Below are positions 1 through 8,223 of a DNA stretch of 64,000 nucleotides, piece after piece (the first letter of the stretch is position 1; every line of letters starts with the position of its first letter). This DNA is from Intrasporangium_A sp039812505 (lineage in GTDB: Bacteria; Actinomycetota; Actinomycetes; Actinomycetales; Dermatophilaceae): contig NZ_JBDIAQ010000001.1 in the NCBI RefSeq assembly GCF_039812505.1, forward strand, positions 1 to 64,000, written 5' to 3'. The notes under the pieces are model-generated. The model was not told the DNA's origin. It ran no database searches and was given only the letters and a program-made list of their open reading frames with translations. The position numbers and the translations under genes were made by a program.

Positions 1-1
1 C

Positions 2-121
2 GAGCTCGACGAGCCGCGGACCGAGGGCCAGCTGCTGGTGCGCGCGCTCGACCCTGCTTTGGTGTGGCTGGCCCACGAGCACGAGCCGTGGCGGCCCGGG
101 TCCGGGGCTGCCCGACCCTGA
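2..121 (+). CDS. C-terminal end of an unidentified protein (5' cut by window edge)
   Basis: An open frame enters from the window edge and stops at TGA 119-121, giving 39 residues rich in Leu, Ala, Glu and Arg (it includes LLVRALDPALVWLAHE). The composition and third-position GC fit a real actinobacterial C-terminus, but I do not recognise the family. It is convergent with the HtrA-like gene at 641. Because only the tail is visible, no function is proposed and it could be a chance frame. Confidence 0.35.
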   Translation, partial: ELDEPRTEGQLLVRALDPALVWLAHEHEPWRPGSGAARP

Positions 122-640
122 GGGGCTCGGCTCCCTTCGCCAAGCCGGTCGTGCCGGTGGGTGGTGACCCGCGGCCGCCTTCGGTGCAGCGTGATCGCCG
201 GGGGTCGCCGTTCCGCGAAGGTGGGGGTCGACCTCATTGTCGCCGGGGCCTGCGCGGCTCGCGTGCCGGGCCCTGTTGACGGGCGGCCGGCCGGCCCTGC
301 TCGGAGTCGACTCGAACCGGCCCGGCCGTTGCAGGGCACACCGACAATCGGACCACGGCCCGATAGTGGGTGCCCCGCGACCCCTCGAACCCACCGACGA
401 CCGTCGTCAGGTCCGGACTGTGCGTGGTTTGCGTCGTCAACCACGGGGACTGTGCGTGGTTTGCATCGTCAGGGCGACACCAACCACGCACGACGCGGCG
501 CCTGCCGGTGCTTGACCGGACCGCGGTCCGAAAGTGGGCGCCCAGGCGCTGCCGTGGGGTCGGCTCTCGGCCGGGCCAGGGTGTCGCGTGCGCGAGCGAG
601 CCGGGAGCACCCGGCTCGCTGAGCGGCATACGGGCTGGCG
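122..640. other. Intergenic region between convergent genes, with short repeats
   Basis: No convincing gene is seen in this 519-base stretch. It contains a 23-base direct repeat (417-439 and 449-471, one mismatch) with an inverted 9-base copy of its centre at 482-490. It also has a perfect 14-base palindrome at 517-530 (CGGACCGCGGTCCG) and one copy of the window-wide word GCGGCATAC at about 623-631. Open frames here lack a ribosome binding site and look like shadows. Confidence 0.6.
417..471. repeat. Pair of 23-base direct repeats, 32 bases apart
   Basis: The unit begins ACTGTGCGTGGTTTGC and ends TCGTCA. The two copies differ at one base (G/A). The spacer and second copy are followed by an inverted AACCACGCA at 482-490. 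Function unknown; a protein binding site or remnant of a mobile element are both possible. Confidence 0.55.
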
Positions 641-1846
641 TCAGGCGGCCGGCCCCGCGCCGAGGGTCACCGTGCCGTGGTGCGCGGTCCCGGTGGCGTC
701 GACCCACCCGACGGACACCTGCTGTCCGGGCCGGCGCACGGTGAGGGCGGTCTCGACCTCGGGCTGGCTGGAGACCGCCTGGCCGCCGATCTCGGTGATC
801 GTGTCACCGGGGGCGAGGCCGAGACGCGCCGCGGCCGTGTCGGGGATGACGCCCTGGATCGTGGTCGACTCACCCGGCAGCAGCTGGACGCCGAGGAAGG
901 CCGGAACGCCCTGCTGGATCGTCGAGCTGGACACCCCGGCGACGATCTGGTCGGCGACCGCGACGGCGTGGTCGATCGGGATCGCGTAGCCGGCCACGGT
1001 GGCCCCGGTGCGCGGGTCGGTGGCGGCGGCGGTGTCCATGCCGACGACCTGGCCGGACGAGCTGAGCAGCGGCCCGCCGGAGTCACCGGGCTGGATGTCG
1101 GTGCTCGTCCGGATCAGTCCGGTGACCTGCTCGGCGTCGGTGCTGTCCTCGTCGGTGGCGGTGATCGACTGCCCGAGCGCCGTGACCTTGCCGGTGGCGG
1201 CCGCCGTGCCGGGGGCGTTGCTCGCGTTGCCGACCCCGGTGACCGACTGGCCGACGGCGACGGTGTCCGAGTCACCGAGCGGCGCGACGTTCAGGCCGCT
1301 GGCGCCCTTCAGCTGCAGGACCGCCACGTCGTTGGTCGGGCTGTCGCCGACGACGGTGGCGCCGTAGCGCCGGCCGGTGTTCAGGTCGACGGCAGTGATC
1401 GAGGTCGCTCCGTCGATGACGTGGTTGTTCGTCAGGACCCGGCCGTTGCTGGTGAGCACGATGCCGGTGCCGGCAGCCTCGGCCCGGCCGTAGTCGACCG
1501 TGGTCAGGATGTCGACGACCCCGACGGTCTGGGCGGCCGTGGCCTGCGTCGCGGGTTGCAGGGCGGGTGTCTCCGCGGCGGCGCCGTCGGACCCACCTGA
1601 GCCGCCGGCGCCACCGGACCCGTCGTAGCCGTACCGGCCACCCCAGCCGCCATACCCGTGGCCGGCGACCGACTGGCTGCCCGCGCCGGAGCCCCGGTAC
1701 GAGCTGGCCGGTGCGGTCGAGCCGACGGCGGCCGTCGACGGCGCTGCGGCGTGGGCCTCGAGACCGGCGCCGGCAGCGGCGGCGAGAGCAGCCACCACTC
1801 CGAGCGCCGCGATACGGGTGAGTCGGCGAGGGTTCGAGTACGTCAT
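641..1846 (-). CDS. Secreted HtrA/DegP-like trypsin-family serine protease with PDZ domain
   Basis: This 401-residue protein opens with a basic N-terminus and a long Ala/Val-rich hydrophobic stretch (about residues 10-33), a signal peptide or anchor. A low-complexity Gly/Ser/Ala linker follows to about residue 105. The S1C protease core then shows the catalytic triad: His in LTNNHVID, Asp in NDVAVLQL and Ser in GDSGGPLL. A PDZ domain occupies roughly the last 90 residues. Family members degrade or refold damaged exported proteins outside the membrane. The order of domains and the length are typical of actinobacterial HtrA-like proteins. It is transcribed alone. The Gly/Ser linker is unusually long, but nothing is broken. 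Confidence 0.9.
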   Translation of the reverse strand: MTYSNPRRLTRIAALGVVAALAAAAGAGLEAHAAAPSTAAVGSTAPASSYRGSGAGSQSVAGHGYGGWGGRYGYDGSGGAGGSGGSDGAAAETPALQPATQATAAQTVGVVDILTTVDYGRAEAAGTGIVLTSNGRVLTNNHVIDGATSITAVDLNTGRRYGATVVGDSPTNDVAVLQLKGASGLNVAPLGDSDTVAVGQSVTGVGNASNAPGTAAATGKVTALGQSITATDEDSTDAEQVTGLIRTSTDIQPGDSGGPLLSSSGQVVGMDTAAATDPRTGATVAGYAIPIDHAVAVADQIVAGVSSSTIQQGVPAFLGVQLLPGESTTIQGVIPDTAAARLGLAPGDTITEIGGQAVSSQPEVETALTVRRPGQQVSVGWVDATGTAHHGTVTLGAGPAA

Positions 1847-1889
1847 GGCAAGTCCTGAAGATCAGCGGCACGTGGTTGTGCCATCTCCA

Positions 1890-1909
1890 GATCACGCCTG
1901 CAGGTGATC
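1890..1909. promoter_or_regulatory. Inverted repeat upstream of the HtrA-like protease
   Basis: GATCAC and GTGATC arms flank an 8-base centre, about 45 bases upstream of the protease start codon on the minus strand. The position and symmetry suit a dimeric regulator. No clear -10/-35 pair was identified around it, so this is a candidate only. Confidence 0.35.
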
Positions 1910-2046
1910 AGTGGACTACGGGCTGGTTGTGTGTTTGCTGTGCGATTCGTCTGCTTGGTGGAGCGAGCATGCCGGTTGTCCGGCGCCCCAGCAGGTATGC
2001 CGCTCACCCACCCACCGCGCACACGCGTGGTGCGTAGCATCGGAGG

Positions 2047-2361
2047 GTGGCCTACGACCGACCAGCCGAGAGCATCGCGCTGATCGACTCCCGCAGCCCC
2101 GTCAGGCTGCTGCGGCTGGGCCGACGGCGGCGGTTCGCCACGACGGGCGTCGACGTCGCCGACGACATTGCGGTCACGATGTTCGCGCGGGCGGACGGAC
2201 GCCGCGTGCGCGCAGTCTTCCACGGCCACCTTCCGTCACCCACAGGAGGAACATGGCTGCCGAATCACGCCGTCAGGCGAGACGAGCCGACCTGCCACCC
2301 GAGGAGCGAGCCAAGCGCCTGCGCGAGAGCATCTACCTGGTGTTCGCGGCACTGTCCGTGA
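2047..2361 (+). CDS. Small protein of unknown function, probably leaderless
   Basis: A 104-residue frame starts at GTG 2047, exactly six bases after the hexamer TAGCAT (2035-2040). The same -10 to start-codon spacing is seen at several secure genes in this window, which supports a leaderless transcript. The N-terminal 70 residues look coding (Asp, Val and Arg rich). The last 36 overlap the next gene in another frame and look like read-through. No domain is recognised. The true end is uncertain. Confidence 0.35.
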   Translation: MAYDRPAESIALIDSRSPVRLLRLGRRRRFATTGVDVADDIAVTMFARADGRRVRAVFHGHLPSPTGGTWLPNHAVRRDEPTCHPRSEPSACARASTWCSRHCP

Positions 2362-3059
2362 GCGTCGCGGTCCGCGCCCATGGACAGGTCGACCCGGCGC
2401 AGGCGATGACGACGCTCGGTGTGACGCTCGCCGGAACGGTGCTGGCGGTCTTCACCTCCGACGTCATCGCCCACCTCGTCACGCACGAACGGATGATTTC
2501 CCTCGTCGAGCTGGGCCACACCGTGTACTCGACGTTCGGCGCACTCAGCGCCGTCGTCCTGCCGTTCGTCTTTCTCACCATCGCCGCACTGACCGGCTGG
2601 GATGCCGACGCCGCGCTGCTCGCCTCGACGATCGCGATGGCCGCCTCGCTCGTGATCCTCGCAGCGACGGCGGTCCGACGCGTCCCCCTCACGTGGTGGC
2701 AGCGGGTGATCGCACTCGGGACCGAGGGCGTGCTGGGTCTGCTCGTCATCGGCCTGCAGGTCGTCGCCCACTCGTACACCCGGGCTCGGCTGGGAACCGA
2801 CCAACTGGCGCACGGCCCCAGCGGCAGGCGACGTGGCGCCTCAGGACGAGTGGTCCGCAACGGCGGCGCAAGCGAGGGCCCGCGTGCAGCGTCTCGCCCC
2901 CAGCTCCCGACGTGGCCGAGGGCTTCCCTCACTGTCGGGCAGCGGCGAGTCCCCGCTGCTGCGCGTCCGCCTGCCCCGCGAACTCGACGAAGCTGTGACC
3001 GAGGCGGCCAGACGTGCTGGAGCCTCTCGTTCCGAATGGGTGCGGCGCGTCCTCGATGA
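2253..3059 (+). CDS. Small integral membrane protein with unreliable C-terminus
   Basis: Translation from ATG 2253 is well supported by the ribosome binding site AGGAGG five to ten bases upstream. The first 180 residues are a soluble basic N-terminus followed by about four hydrophobic segments (near residues 28-45, 52-75, 92-118 and 122-170 in two closely spaced helices). The family is not recognised. After about residue 180 the frame becomes Arg/Pro-rich and runs 227 bases through the ribbon-helix-helix gene at 2833. This suggests that the original stop was lost by a frameshift or that the tail is meaningless. The N-terminal part is probably a real membrane protein. Confidence 0.55.
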   Translation: MAAESRRQARRADLPPEERAKRLRESIYLVFAALSVSVAVRAHGQVDPAQAMTTLGVTLAGTVLAVFTSDVIAHLVTHERMISLVELGHTVYSTFGALSAVVLPFVFLTIAALTGWDADAALLASTIAMAASLVILAATAVRRVPLTWWQRVIALGTEGVLGLLVIGLQVVAHSYTRARLGTDQLAHGPSGRRRGASGRVVRNGGASEGPRAASRPQLPTWPRASLTVGQRRVPAAARPPAPRTRRSCDRGGQTCWSLSFRMGAARPR

Positions 3060-3081
3060 GGCAGCCCATCGGGCGAGCTAG
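2833..3081 (+). CDS. Ribbon-helix-helix (CopG/Arc-type) DNA-binding protein
   Basis: From GTG 2833 the frame encodes 82 residues. The second half is a clear ribbon-helix-helix fold: the strand SPLLRVRLPRELDEAV is followed by two helices ending WVRRVLDEAAHRAS. Such proteins bind operators as dimers and are often antitoxins or autoregulators. No toxin gene is next to it. The downstream neighbours are a convergent response regulator and 125 empty bases, so its role is open. The overlap with the membrane protein frame at 2253 favours this frame as the real one in 2833-3081. Confidence 0.6.
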   Translation: MAPQDEWSATAAQARARVQRLAPSSRRGRGLPSLSGSGESPLLRVRLPRELDEAVTEAARRAGASRSEWVRRVLDEAAHRAS

Positions 3082-3206
3082 TGCCGTCACGGCTGCCGGT
3101 TGCCCTCGGCGCCGACTCGATGTGGTTTGCATCCGGTCCTCCTCGTCAGCCACCATCCAGGCGAGTCGGTCACAGTGGGTGTGGGCCTCCGATCCACCTG
3201 ACGGGC

Positions 3207-3854
3207 TCACACGCGTTTGGTGTGGTGGGCCCACATCGCAATCTCCACCCGGTTGCGGACATCGAGCTTGGCCATCAGCGAGGCGACGTGGGTCTTGACC
3301 GTACTCAGGCTGATGAACAGCTCCGCGGCGATCTCGGCATTGGTACGGCCGCGGGCAACCAGCACCAGCACTTCCTCCTCGCGTTCGGTGAGCGGGTCGA
3401 CAGGTTGGATCGGTGACCCTGGCGCGTGGTCGGCGAAGGTGGCCAGCAGCCGACGGGTGACGTTGGGGGCGATCAACGCGTCCCCGTTGGCCGCGGCGTG
3501 GATGGCCTGGACGAGCAGGTCCGGTCCGGCGTCCTTGAGCAGGAACCCGCGAGCACCGGCGCGCAGGGCACCAAGGATGTACTCGTCGAGATCGAAGGTC
3601 GTGATGACGACGACCGCGATCGGGTCCGCCACGTCCGGCCCGGCCAGGCGCCGGGTCACCTCCACGCCATCGAGTCCGGGCATCCGGATGTCCACGAGGA
3701 GGACATCGGGTCGCAGCCGGGTCGCCACGTCGAGCGCGCCCGGCCCGTCAGCGGCCTCCCCCACGACCTCGAGGTCGGGTTGCGCACCGAGGATCATGAC
3801 GAGCCCGGTCCGGACGAGGTCCTGGTCGTCGGCCACGACGACGCGAATGCTCAC
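3207..3854 (-). CDS. NarL/LuxR-family response regulator
   Basis: This 215-residue protein has an N-terminal receiver domain, with acidic pocket at VVVADDQDL, phosphoacceptor Asp in LLVDIRMPG and Lys in FLLKDAG. A LuxR-type helix-turn-helix follows (LTEREEEVLVLVARGRTNAE and STVKTHVASLMAKLDV). It overlaps the sensor kinase gene by four bases (ATGA), so the two are translationally coupled and surely partners. Phosphorylation of Asp should promote DNA binding at unknown targets. Length and motifs are normal for the family. Confidence 0.95.
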   Translation of the reverse strand: MSIRVVVADDQDLVRTGLVMILGAQPDLEVVGEAADGPGALDVATRLRPDVLLVDIRMPGLDGVEVTRRLAGPDVADPIAVVVITTFDLDEYILGALRAGARGFLLKDAGPDLLVQAIHAAANGDALIAPNVTRRLLATFADHAPGSPIQPVDPLTEREEEVLVLVARGRTNAEIAAELFISLSTVKTHVASLMAKLDVRNRVEIAMWAHHTKRV

Positions 3855-4990
3855 GCCGGAGCCCCTGCTGGGAGGACGGCTTCGACCACCCAGCCGCCCT
3901 CGGGCCCCGGCCCGGCGCGGAGGGATCCGCCGAGGAGCTGGGCGCGTTCGGCCATCCCGGTCAAGCCGAACCCGGGCTCGGCACCCGGCCCCGGATGGGT
4001 CAGTCCATCATCGGCGATACGCAGCCGGACCACGTCGCCGGCACGGCGGACGTCGATGTCGACGCGGGTCGCGCTCCGCGCATGCCGCAAGGCGTTGGTC
4101 AGGGCCTCTTGGGCGAGCCGGTAGATCGCGGCATCCACGGGTCCGGGCAACCGCGTCACCGACCCGGCCACCGACACCTCGACGGCAGGGGTCGCGTCGG
4201 TGCGTGCCAGGCCGGACAGGTCCGCGACCCCCAACCGGGGCGAGTGGGCGCCCCAGTCGTCCTCACGGAGCACGCGCACCACGGCCCGCATCTCCGCCAG
4301 GGTCCGCGATGCCTCGGACTCGATCGCGGCGAGAATCTGGGCCGCCTGCTGAGGCTGCGTGCCGGCCACCACGCCGCCGGCCTGGGCCTGAACCGCGATG
4401 GCCGAGACATGGTGGGCCACGGTGTCGTGAAGCTCGCGCGCCAGTGCCAGCCGCTCCTGGTTGCGGATCTCGCTTCGTTGTCGACGCCAGAGGGCGGCGC
4501 GATATCGGAACACTGCCGCGAGGGCGACGAAGAGCAGCAGGAAGAGGCTGCCGTAGACGACCTCGGCCGCCCCTGCCGAGGAGACGTACATCCCCAGAGC
4601 GACGACCGCCGCCACGAGCGGCATACCGACTGTCATCTCCTGACCCGAGCCCCAGCGCGCGAGGGAGTAGAGCAGGACCAGGATCACCATCATCGAGAAG
4701 AGGCCGAGCTCGCCGCTCTGGGTCGAGTACTGCAGGACGGAGAGCAGCCCGGCGACGCCGAAGCCGACCAGGCAGGCAAGCAGCGGGTGACTCCGACGCC
4801 AGAAGAGGACGGGCATCAACGCCATGGCGAGCAGGGTGACAAAGGGCTGCCCGGCGAGGCCCGGACGGGCGATGCCCTCGACCAGCGCGGCGGCTTCGAA
4901 CCCGCCGACGAGCAGCCAGTCGAGACGACCCACCGGCGGTGGGTCAGCGGGTCGCGGCTCGCGCCAGATGGAGCGCCATACGGCCATCAC
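3851..4990 (-). CDS. NarL-type sensor histidine kinase (HisKA_3)
   Basis: The protein has an N-terminal block of about five hydrophobic helices acting as membrane sensor. The HisKA_3 dimerisation helix carries the phosphorylated His (ARELHDTVAHHV). A HATPase domain follows with the N box (EALTNALRHA) and glycine-rich GFGLTGMAERA. I place the start at GTG 4990 (379 residues), because TACGCT at 4997-5002 lies six bases upstream on the minus strand, the leaderless spacing used elsewhere here. ATG 4987 or GTG 5029 are alternatives. It is transcribed ahead of its response regulator. The stimulus is unknown. Confidence 0.93.
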   Translation of the reverse strand: MMAVWRSIWREPRPADPPPVGRLDWLLVGGFEAAALVEGIARPGLAGQPFVTLLAMALMPVLFWRRSHPLLACLVGFGVAGLLSVLQYSTQSGELGLFSMMVILVLLYSLARWGSGQEMTVGMPLVAAVVALGMYVSSAGAAEVVYGSLFLLLFVALAAVFRYRAALWRRQRSEIRNQERLALARELHDTVAHHVSAIAVQAQAGGVVAGTQPQQAAQILAAIESEASRTLAEMRAVVRVLREDDWGAHSPRLGVADLSGLARTDATPAVEVSVAGSVTRLPGPVDAAIYRLAQEALTNALRHARSATRVDIDVRRAGDVVRLRIADDGLTHPGPGAEPGFGLTGMAERAQLLGGSLRAGPGPEGGWVVEAVLPAGAPA

Positions 4991-4996
4991 GGATTC

Positions 4997-5002
4997 AGCG
5001 TA
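4997..5002 (-). promoter_or_regulatory. -10 hexamer for the sensor kinase/regulator operon
   Basis: TACGCT on the minus strand lies six bases before GTG 4990, predicting transcription to start at or next to the start codon. No convincing -35 element is seen. Confidence 0.45.
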
Positions 5003-5098
5003 GGGACGGACACTCAGCGGCGCACCCACCGAAAGGCCGACCCGATCGGCCGACCCTGGCTGTGGGGCAGGCCGGCCGATCGGATCGAGCGCATCTGC

Positions 5099-5587
5099 CT
5101 ACCGTCCCATCGGGAGCTGCGACCGGTGAGGTGCGGCGGGGGCTGGGGTCGATGCCGGTGGCGTGCGGGGCCAGGTCCAGGCGGAACGCAGGATGAACGC
5201 GAGGAGGACCAGCTCGATCGTGAGGCCGAGACCGTAGTAGTACAGCCACTCCCCGCCGGCGAGGTTGAACGCCATGTAGGGGATCAGGAGGGTGGCCAGG
5301 ACGAGGTTGGTGGCGCGGTTGGCTCGGGCGGGCAGTGTCATGGAGAGCAGGATCATGAGTGCCGGGATCGATGTGGCCGCGAGCGCACTGACCGCGAAGG
5401 TCTGGCTGATGTCGAACGTGAAGACCTTGCCGTTGAGGATGTCCTCGACCGCGCCCGGCTTGTAGAGGCCGAGGAGGTCGACGTAGACGTAGAGGAACAT
5501 GAAGCTGGTCCAGGCTGCTGCGAGCCTCGTCTGGATGGGGACCTGCGGGTCCTTGAGCGGGGTGAGGGCCGCTGTCGGGGTGGTCAT
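5099..5587 (-). CDS. Four-helix membrane protein, DUF6326-like
   Basis: The frame from ATG 5587 gives 162 residues with four hydrophobic segments. The first is near residues 22-45 (FMFLYVYVDLLGLYKPG); the others lie near 68-88, 94-112 and 115-140. The pattern of a DLLGLYKPG turn between helices 1 and 2 is what I recall for DUF6326 membrane proteins. GGAG about eight bases upstream supports the start over the earlier GTG 5629. The C-terminal 30 residues are Pro/Ala-rich and disordered. It is monocistronic. No biochemical role is known to me. Confidence 0.7.
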   Translation of the reverse strand: MTTPTAALTPLKDPQVPIQTRLAAAWTSFMFLYVYVDLLGLYKPGAVEDILNGKVFTFDISQTFAVSALAATSIPALMILLSMTLPARANRATNLVLATLLIPYMAFNLAGGEWLYYYGLGLTIELVLLAFILRSAWTWPRTPPASTPAPAAPHRSQLPMGR

Positions 5588-5699
5588 GTGGTGGCTCCTT
5601 CGACTCAGTCGGATGGTCGGTTCCACCACGATGGCTGGCCTCGTCCATGCGGGTCATCGGCCTGAGGGCTCGACCTGGCCCGCCCGAAGCACGGTCCGT

Positions 5700-6377
5700 G
5701 GGCCGTACTTTCGACCGATCTGTTCGCCGAGGACTTCAGCGCCGCCGTCGACTCCTGGGCACGGTGCCGTTCGTCGACCGGGAGCGCATCGGGGTCATCG
5801 GTATCTGCGGTTCCGGCGGTTCGCCCTCTCGGCCGCCTCGATCGACCCGCGCATCAAGGCCGTCGCGACGTCCGCGATGTTCGACATCAGCGGAGTGAAC
5901 CGCGATGGGTGGGAGGGTGCCGGGACCGCCGAGGCCCGGGCCGCGCAGCTCGCCGACCTTGCCAAGCAGCGCTGGGCCGACGTCGACGGCGGCGAGCCGG
6001 CCCTGCAGCCGCAGTTTCCCGACACGGTGCCCGAGGGCCTCGACCCGATCACCGCGGAGTTCTTCGAGTACTACGTCAAGAGCAACGACCGCGGCCGGCA
6101 TCCGCGTTCCATCGGGGCGTTCACCCTGACGAGCTTCCCCGCGCACATCAACTTCGGCGCGCTGCGGAACCTCGAGGACATCGCGCCCCGGCCCGCCCTC
6201 GTCGTCACCGGCGACCGGGCGCACTCGAAGTGGATGAGCGACGAGGTCGTGGCCAAGACCGACGGCGCCGCCGAGGAGGTCGTCGTCCCCGGCGCGCGGC
6301 ACATCGACCTCTACGACGACACGGCCCTCATTCCCTTCGACCGACTCGAGGCGTTCTTCACCGAGCACCTCCGCTGA
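5700..6377 (+). pseudogene. Broken alpha/beta hydrolase (YcjY/dienelactone-hydrolase-like)
   Basis: The intact C-terminal two thirds read DPRIKAVATSAMFDISG... to a stop at 6377, with an Asp in VVTGDRAHS and His in GARHIDLYDD typical of the hydrolase triad. Upstream, homology continues only by changing frame twice. One base is missing near 5753 (before LGTVPFVDRERIGV). One T is missing at 5820/5821, inside the nucleophile motif GICGSGG. The expected N-terminal 80-100 residues are not found. The likely original function was a soluble esterase or hydrolase. I judge it dead unless these are sequencing errors. Confidence 0.7.
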
Positions 6378-6407
6378 CCGCGTGCACGAGAGCAGGAGGA
6401 GCACGAC

Positions 6408-7516
6408 ATGACCCACCGCCGCTCCGCCCGTGTCCTGGCCACCGCGGTCCTGGCCGTGCTGGCGGTCGCCGGCTGCACGACCGCGCCCGAGCCCGGCGGC
6501 GCCTCGTCGGCGCCGTCCTCGGCCACCAGCGCAACCTCGTCCTCAGCAGCTGGGTCGGTGGCCGACCTGCCGGTCGTCGCCGACCGGCTCGAGACGCCCT
6601 GGTCGGTCGCCTTCCTCGGGCAGACGCCATTCGTCTCCGAACGGGACTCCGGCCGGATCCTCGAGCTCGACGCGGCCGGCCGGAGCCGCGAGGTGGCCAC
6701 GATCGTGGGCGTGTCCCCCCGCGGCGAGGCTGGCCTGCTCGGCATCGCGATCCGCGACAACCGCCTCTACGTCTACCCCAGCGCCGCCGACGAGAACCGG
6801 ATCGATCGAGCGCTACCCGATCACCGGGTCGCCCGGCTCGTTCGGGCTGGGCCCCGCGCAGCGCCTGCTCGGCGGCATCCCGGCCGCGAGCTACCACGAC
6901 GGCGGCCGGCTCGCCTTCGGCCCCGACGGCATGCTCTTTGCGGACGGTTGGGGACGCGGGCAACTCCAGCGCCGCCCGGGACCGCTCCGCGTTCTCGGGC
7001 AAGATCCTGCGGCTGACCCCCGACGGCGGTGTGCCGCAGGACAACCCGTTCCCTGGATCATTGGTCTACTGCTACGGGCACCGCAACCCGCAGGGGATCG
7101 CGTGGACACCGGACGGCACGATGTACGCCAGCGAGTTCGGGCAGAACATGTGGGATGAGCTCAACATCATCGAACCCGGACGCAACTACGGTTGGCTCGC
7201 CGTCGAGGGCCTCGCCCACCGCTCCGGCTTCACCGACCCGGTAGCCCAGTGGGCGCCTGCCGAGGCCAGCCCGAGCGGGATCGCCATCGTCGGTGGCACC
7301 GTCTACATCGCGAACCTGCGTGGCCAGCGGCTCATGGCGGTCCCGACCGCCGACCCCTCCGCGGCCACCTCCCGTTACGTCGGTGAGCTCGGCCGGATGC
7401 GCGACGCCGTCGTCGCGCCCGACGGGTCGCTGTGGATCGTCACCAGCAACACCGACGGTCGCGGCACGCCCGGCCCGCGCGACGACCGCATCCTGCGCCT
7501 CGACCCGCCGGCCTGA
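6408..7516 (+). pseudogene. Broken lipoprotein of the glucose/sorbosone (PQQ) dehydrogenase family
   Basis: The start (ATG 6408) gives a lipoprotein signal peptide with lipobox VAGC at about residues 20-23. The beta-propeller follows (LETPWSVAFLG). The frame is lost at 6800-6807, where GATC is tandemly duplicated (+4), and again near 6942, where one G is inserted. The final part, from TVGDAGNSS to the stop at 7516, carries strongly conserved family motifs (YGHRNPQGIAWTPDG, EPGRNYGWL). Intact relatives are exported quinoprotein aldose dehydrogenases. Two independent indels in a recognisable gene argue for pseudogene status. Confidence 0.8.
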
Positions 7517-7558
7517 CACTGCCTCGACCACGCAACCCCCATCACGACAGGACTACAC

Positions 7559-8128
7559 ATGATGCAAGGCGACGACGAGATCCTGCAGCGCTGCCTCGAC
7601 GGCGGCTTTCACGACTTCACCCGCCCCTCCTTCCGGGTCATCGACCGGATCGTCGCGGAGAACGCCCGGATTCTCGCCGAGCTCAACACCGGCTACCACG
7701 ACGGCCGGGCCGTGAGCGCGGCATACGAACGGCTCACCGGGCGGCCGCTGCCCGCCTCCGCATCGGTCGCGCTACCGTTCCGGTCCGACTTCGGCCGGCA
7801 CATCTGGATCGGGGAGCGGGTCTTCGTCAACGCCGACTGCTTCTTCGTCGACCTCGGCGGGATCGTCCTCGAGGACGACGTCCTCATCGCCCCGCGCGTG
7901 ACGATTCTGTCGGTCGACCACCCCGCCGACCCGGCCACGCGGCGCAGCGTCATCACCGCCGGGGTGCGGATCTGCCGGAAGGCGTGGATCGGTGCCGGCG
8001 CGACGATCGGCGCAGGCGTCACGGTCGGCGAGAATGCCATCGTTGCAGCGGGGGCGGTCGTCACCCATGACGTCGAGGCGAACACGGTCGTGGGCGGCAT
8101 ACCGGCCCGCTTCATCAAGGAGATCTGA
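7559..8128 (+). CDS. Maltose/galactoside-type O-acetyltransferase (left-handed beta-helix)
   Basis: The 189-residue protein has a helical N-terminal Mac domain (about 1-65). Hexapeptide repeats follow, building a left-handed beta-helix (IWIGERVFVNADCFFVDLGG, IGAGATIGAGVTVGENAIVAAGAVVTHDV cut here in two). The family His that deprotonates the acceptor hydroxyl is in SVDHPAD. The C-terminus VVGGIPARFIKEI is typical. It transfers acetyl from acetyl-CoA to a sugar or related hydroxyl. It is the only intact gene between three broken ones, so it may be under selection or simply not yet hit. GGCGGCATA in GGIPA uses the rare ATA codon as part of the recurrent GCGGCATAC word. Confidence 0.88.
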   Translation: MMQGDDEILQRCLDGGFHDFTRPSFRVIDRIVAENARILAELNTGYHDGRAVSAAYERLTGRPLPASASVALPFRSDFGRHIWIGERVFVNADCFFVDLGGIVLEDDVLIAPRVTILSVDHPADPATRRSVITAGVRICRKAWIGAGATIGAGVTVGENAIVAAGAVVTHDVEANTVVGGIPARFIKEI

Positions 8129-8154
8129 GATACGAGGCCTCGTTATCGCACAGG

Positions 8155-8192
8155 GAGAGCCCCGACCGGAGGCTCCGGTCGGGGCCGCTCTC
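8155..8192. terminator. Bidirectional hairpin terminator
   Basis: A perfect stem (CCCGACCGG paired with CCGGTCGGG) is extended by GAGAGC/GCTCTC outer arms, between the convergent acetyltransferase and cyclophilin-like genes. No U-tract follows, as is common in high-GC actinobacteria. Confidence 0.75.
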
Positions 8193-8223
8193 TGGACGGG
8201 CACCGTGGCATGCGCCCCGGGTG

